This document shows positions 12,127-12,964 of a DNA stretch of 12,964 bases, piece after piece; within the stretch, counting starts at the first letter, position 1, and every line of letters starts with the position of its first letter. The position numbers were made by a program, and so were the translations under genes. Below the pieces are notes generated by a model that was not told the DNA's origin, searched no databases, and saw nothing but the letters and a program-made list of their open reading frames with translations. Source of the DNA: Clostridiales bacterium UBA7573 (GTDB lineage: Bacteria > Bacillota > Clostridia > Oscillospirales > CAG-272); NCBI GenBank assembly GCA_002477905.1, contig DLLB01000007.1, positions 4,600 through 17,563 on the forward strand. Reading direction: 5' to 3'.

Positions 12127-12964
12127 GTGCAGATTCTTCTGAAAAACATCAAAACTCCGGTTTCCGCTTCCGATGCGGAAATCGTGGCGTGTGCCGTAAA
12201 GAGGCTGCAAAAACTGGGCAGCCGACAAAAGGTGCGCGCCGCTTCTGTTTATAAACGATCCATCGACGCGCGTAACCGTACCCAGATCTGTTTTGTTTCT
12301 TCCGTACTTCTGGACTTGGAAGAAAAGCTGTCTGAATCGGTTTTACAGGCACTTTCGGCGGAGGTATTCACCGAAACTGTTCCGGTATATACTTTTGGCA
12401 CGCAGCCGTTATCCGCTCCACCGGTTGTAGTTGGATTCGGACCGGGCGGAATGTTTGCGGCATTGGTTCTGGCAGAACAGGGATATTGCCCCGTGGTTTT
12501 GGAACGTGGGGAAGATGTGGATGCCCGCACCGCATCCGTTGCGGATTTTTACCGCACCGGTATTCTGAATACCGAATCCAATGTGCAATTTGGCGCGGGA
12601 GGCGCGGGGACTTTTTCGGACGGAAAGCTGGTTACACGGATCCATGATCCGTATTGTCGGTATGTTTTGCAATGTCTGCATACGTTCGGCGCACCGGAGG
12701 AGGTGCTGTACAATGCGAAACCGCATATCGGAACCGACCGGCTCCGGATCGTGGTGGCAAATCTGCGTGACCGGATCCGATCGCTTGGCGGTACGATCCT
12801 GTTTTCTACAAAAATGACAGGATTTTCGGTACGGGATCATCACCTGTATGCCGTGCAAACCACTGCCGGTGAAATTCCGTGCGGCGCAGTCATTTTGGCA
12901 ACCGGACACAGTGCCCGCGACATTTATACCATGCTGATCGGACGTGGGTTTTCAGTGGAACCGA
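12127..12964 (+). CDS. FAD-dependent oxidoreductase, COG2509 type (3' end outside window)
   Basis: The frame is open for 279 codons to the window edge. An N-terminal region of about 95 residues (ILLKNIKTPVSASDAEIVACAVKRL, then RKVRAASVYKRSIDARN-like text) precedes the dinucleotide-binding VVVGFGPGGMFAALVLAEQGY (101-120) and its acidic strand-2 end VVLERG (123-128). NVQFGAGGAGTFSDGKLVTR (152-171) and VILATGHSARDIY follow. This order is that of the COG2509 uncharacterised FAD-dependent dehydrogenases; substrate and physiological role are unknown. The GTG at 12127 is chosen because AAGGAG (12115-12120), overlapping the preceding stop codon, lies six bases upstream. It is probably in one transcript with cdaA-cdaR, where glmM is found in many Firmicutes. 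Confidence 0.88.
   Translation, partial: MQILLKNIKTPVSASDAEIVACAVKRLQKLGSRQKVRAASVYKRSIDARNRTQICFVSSVLLDLEEKLSESVLQALSAEVFTETVPVYTFGTQPLSAPPVVVGFGPGGMFAALVLAEQGYCPVVLERGEDVDARTASVADFYRTGILNTESNVQFGAGGAGTFSDGKLVTRIHDPYCRYVLQCLHTFGAPEEVLYNAKPHIGTDRLRIVVANLRDRIRSLGGTILFSTKMTGFSVRDHHLYAVQTTAGEIPCGAVILATGHSARDIYTMLIGRGFSVEP

Overview
The window (12,964 bp, about half G+C by eye) reads as chromosome of an endospore-forming Firmicute of the class Clostridia. The key evidence is a complete spoIIAA-spoIIAB-sigF operon, a cdaA-cdaR pair, a DUF4830 membrane protein and consistently strong AAGGAGG-type ribosome binding sites. The moderate G+C content, the DUF4830 gene and a KDPG aldolase carrying an extra VOC domain suggest the Oscillospirales/Ruminococcaceae side of the class. 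That placement is inference. I see no phage, insertion sequence, CRISPR array, tRNA or rRNA. No gene-free stretch exceeds 300 bp; the longest is 10534-10830.

Layout. (1) 1-727, minus: 5' part of a PhnP-like metallo-beta-lactamase-fold hydrolase with its own promoter. (2) 874-2529, plus: a tight, overlapping three-gene cassette of Nudix hydrolase, SAM methyltransferase and second Nudix hydrolase, closed by a long bidirectional hairpin shared with the convergent next gene. (3) 2657-6682, minus: a sugar-acid region with a KDG kinase (kdgK), a KDPG aldolase-VOC fusion (eda), and downstream a cytosolic Asp-box beta-propeller protein with a probable C-terminal jelly-roll. The propeller gene and the eda-kdgK operon have separate promoters that match well beyond the hexamers, which suggests joint control. 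(4) 6854-8206, minus: a PfkB-type kinase with eroded motifs, followed after 3 bp by ruvX. (5) 8454-10032, plus: the spoIIA operon (anti-anti-sigma factor, anti-sigma kinase, sigma-F), behind an intergenic region holding an exact Spo0A box. (6) 10036-10533, minus: a DUF4830 membrane-anchored protein that meets sigF tail to tail with 3 bp between them. (7) 10831 to the end, plus: diadenylate cyclase cdaA, a short YbbR/CdaR-like protein, and a COG2509-type FAD-dependent oxidoreductase cut by the window edge.

How the parts work together. Eda and KdgK perform the last two steps of hexuronate/KDG breakdown (KDG to KDPG to pyruvate plus glyceraldehyde 3-phosphate), and the propeller enzyme may supply or process a sugar for them. 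The spoIIA genes form the partner-switching circuit that activates sigma-F in the forespore. CdaA makes c-di-AMP, with the CdaR-like protein as its probable membrane partner.

The observations most worth a second look are: the sigF mRNA apparently ending only after crossing the whole DUF4830 gene in antisense; the matched promoters of the propeller and eda-kdgK units; the aldolase-VOC fusion; the PfkB protein that has lost both its GAGD loop and its NxxE motif; and a possible reading-frame disturbance at the 3' end of spoIIAA.
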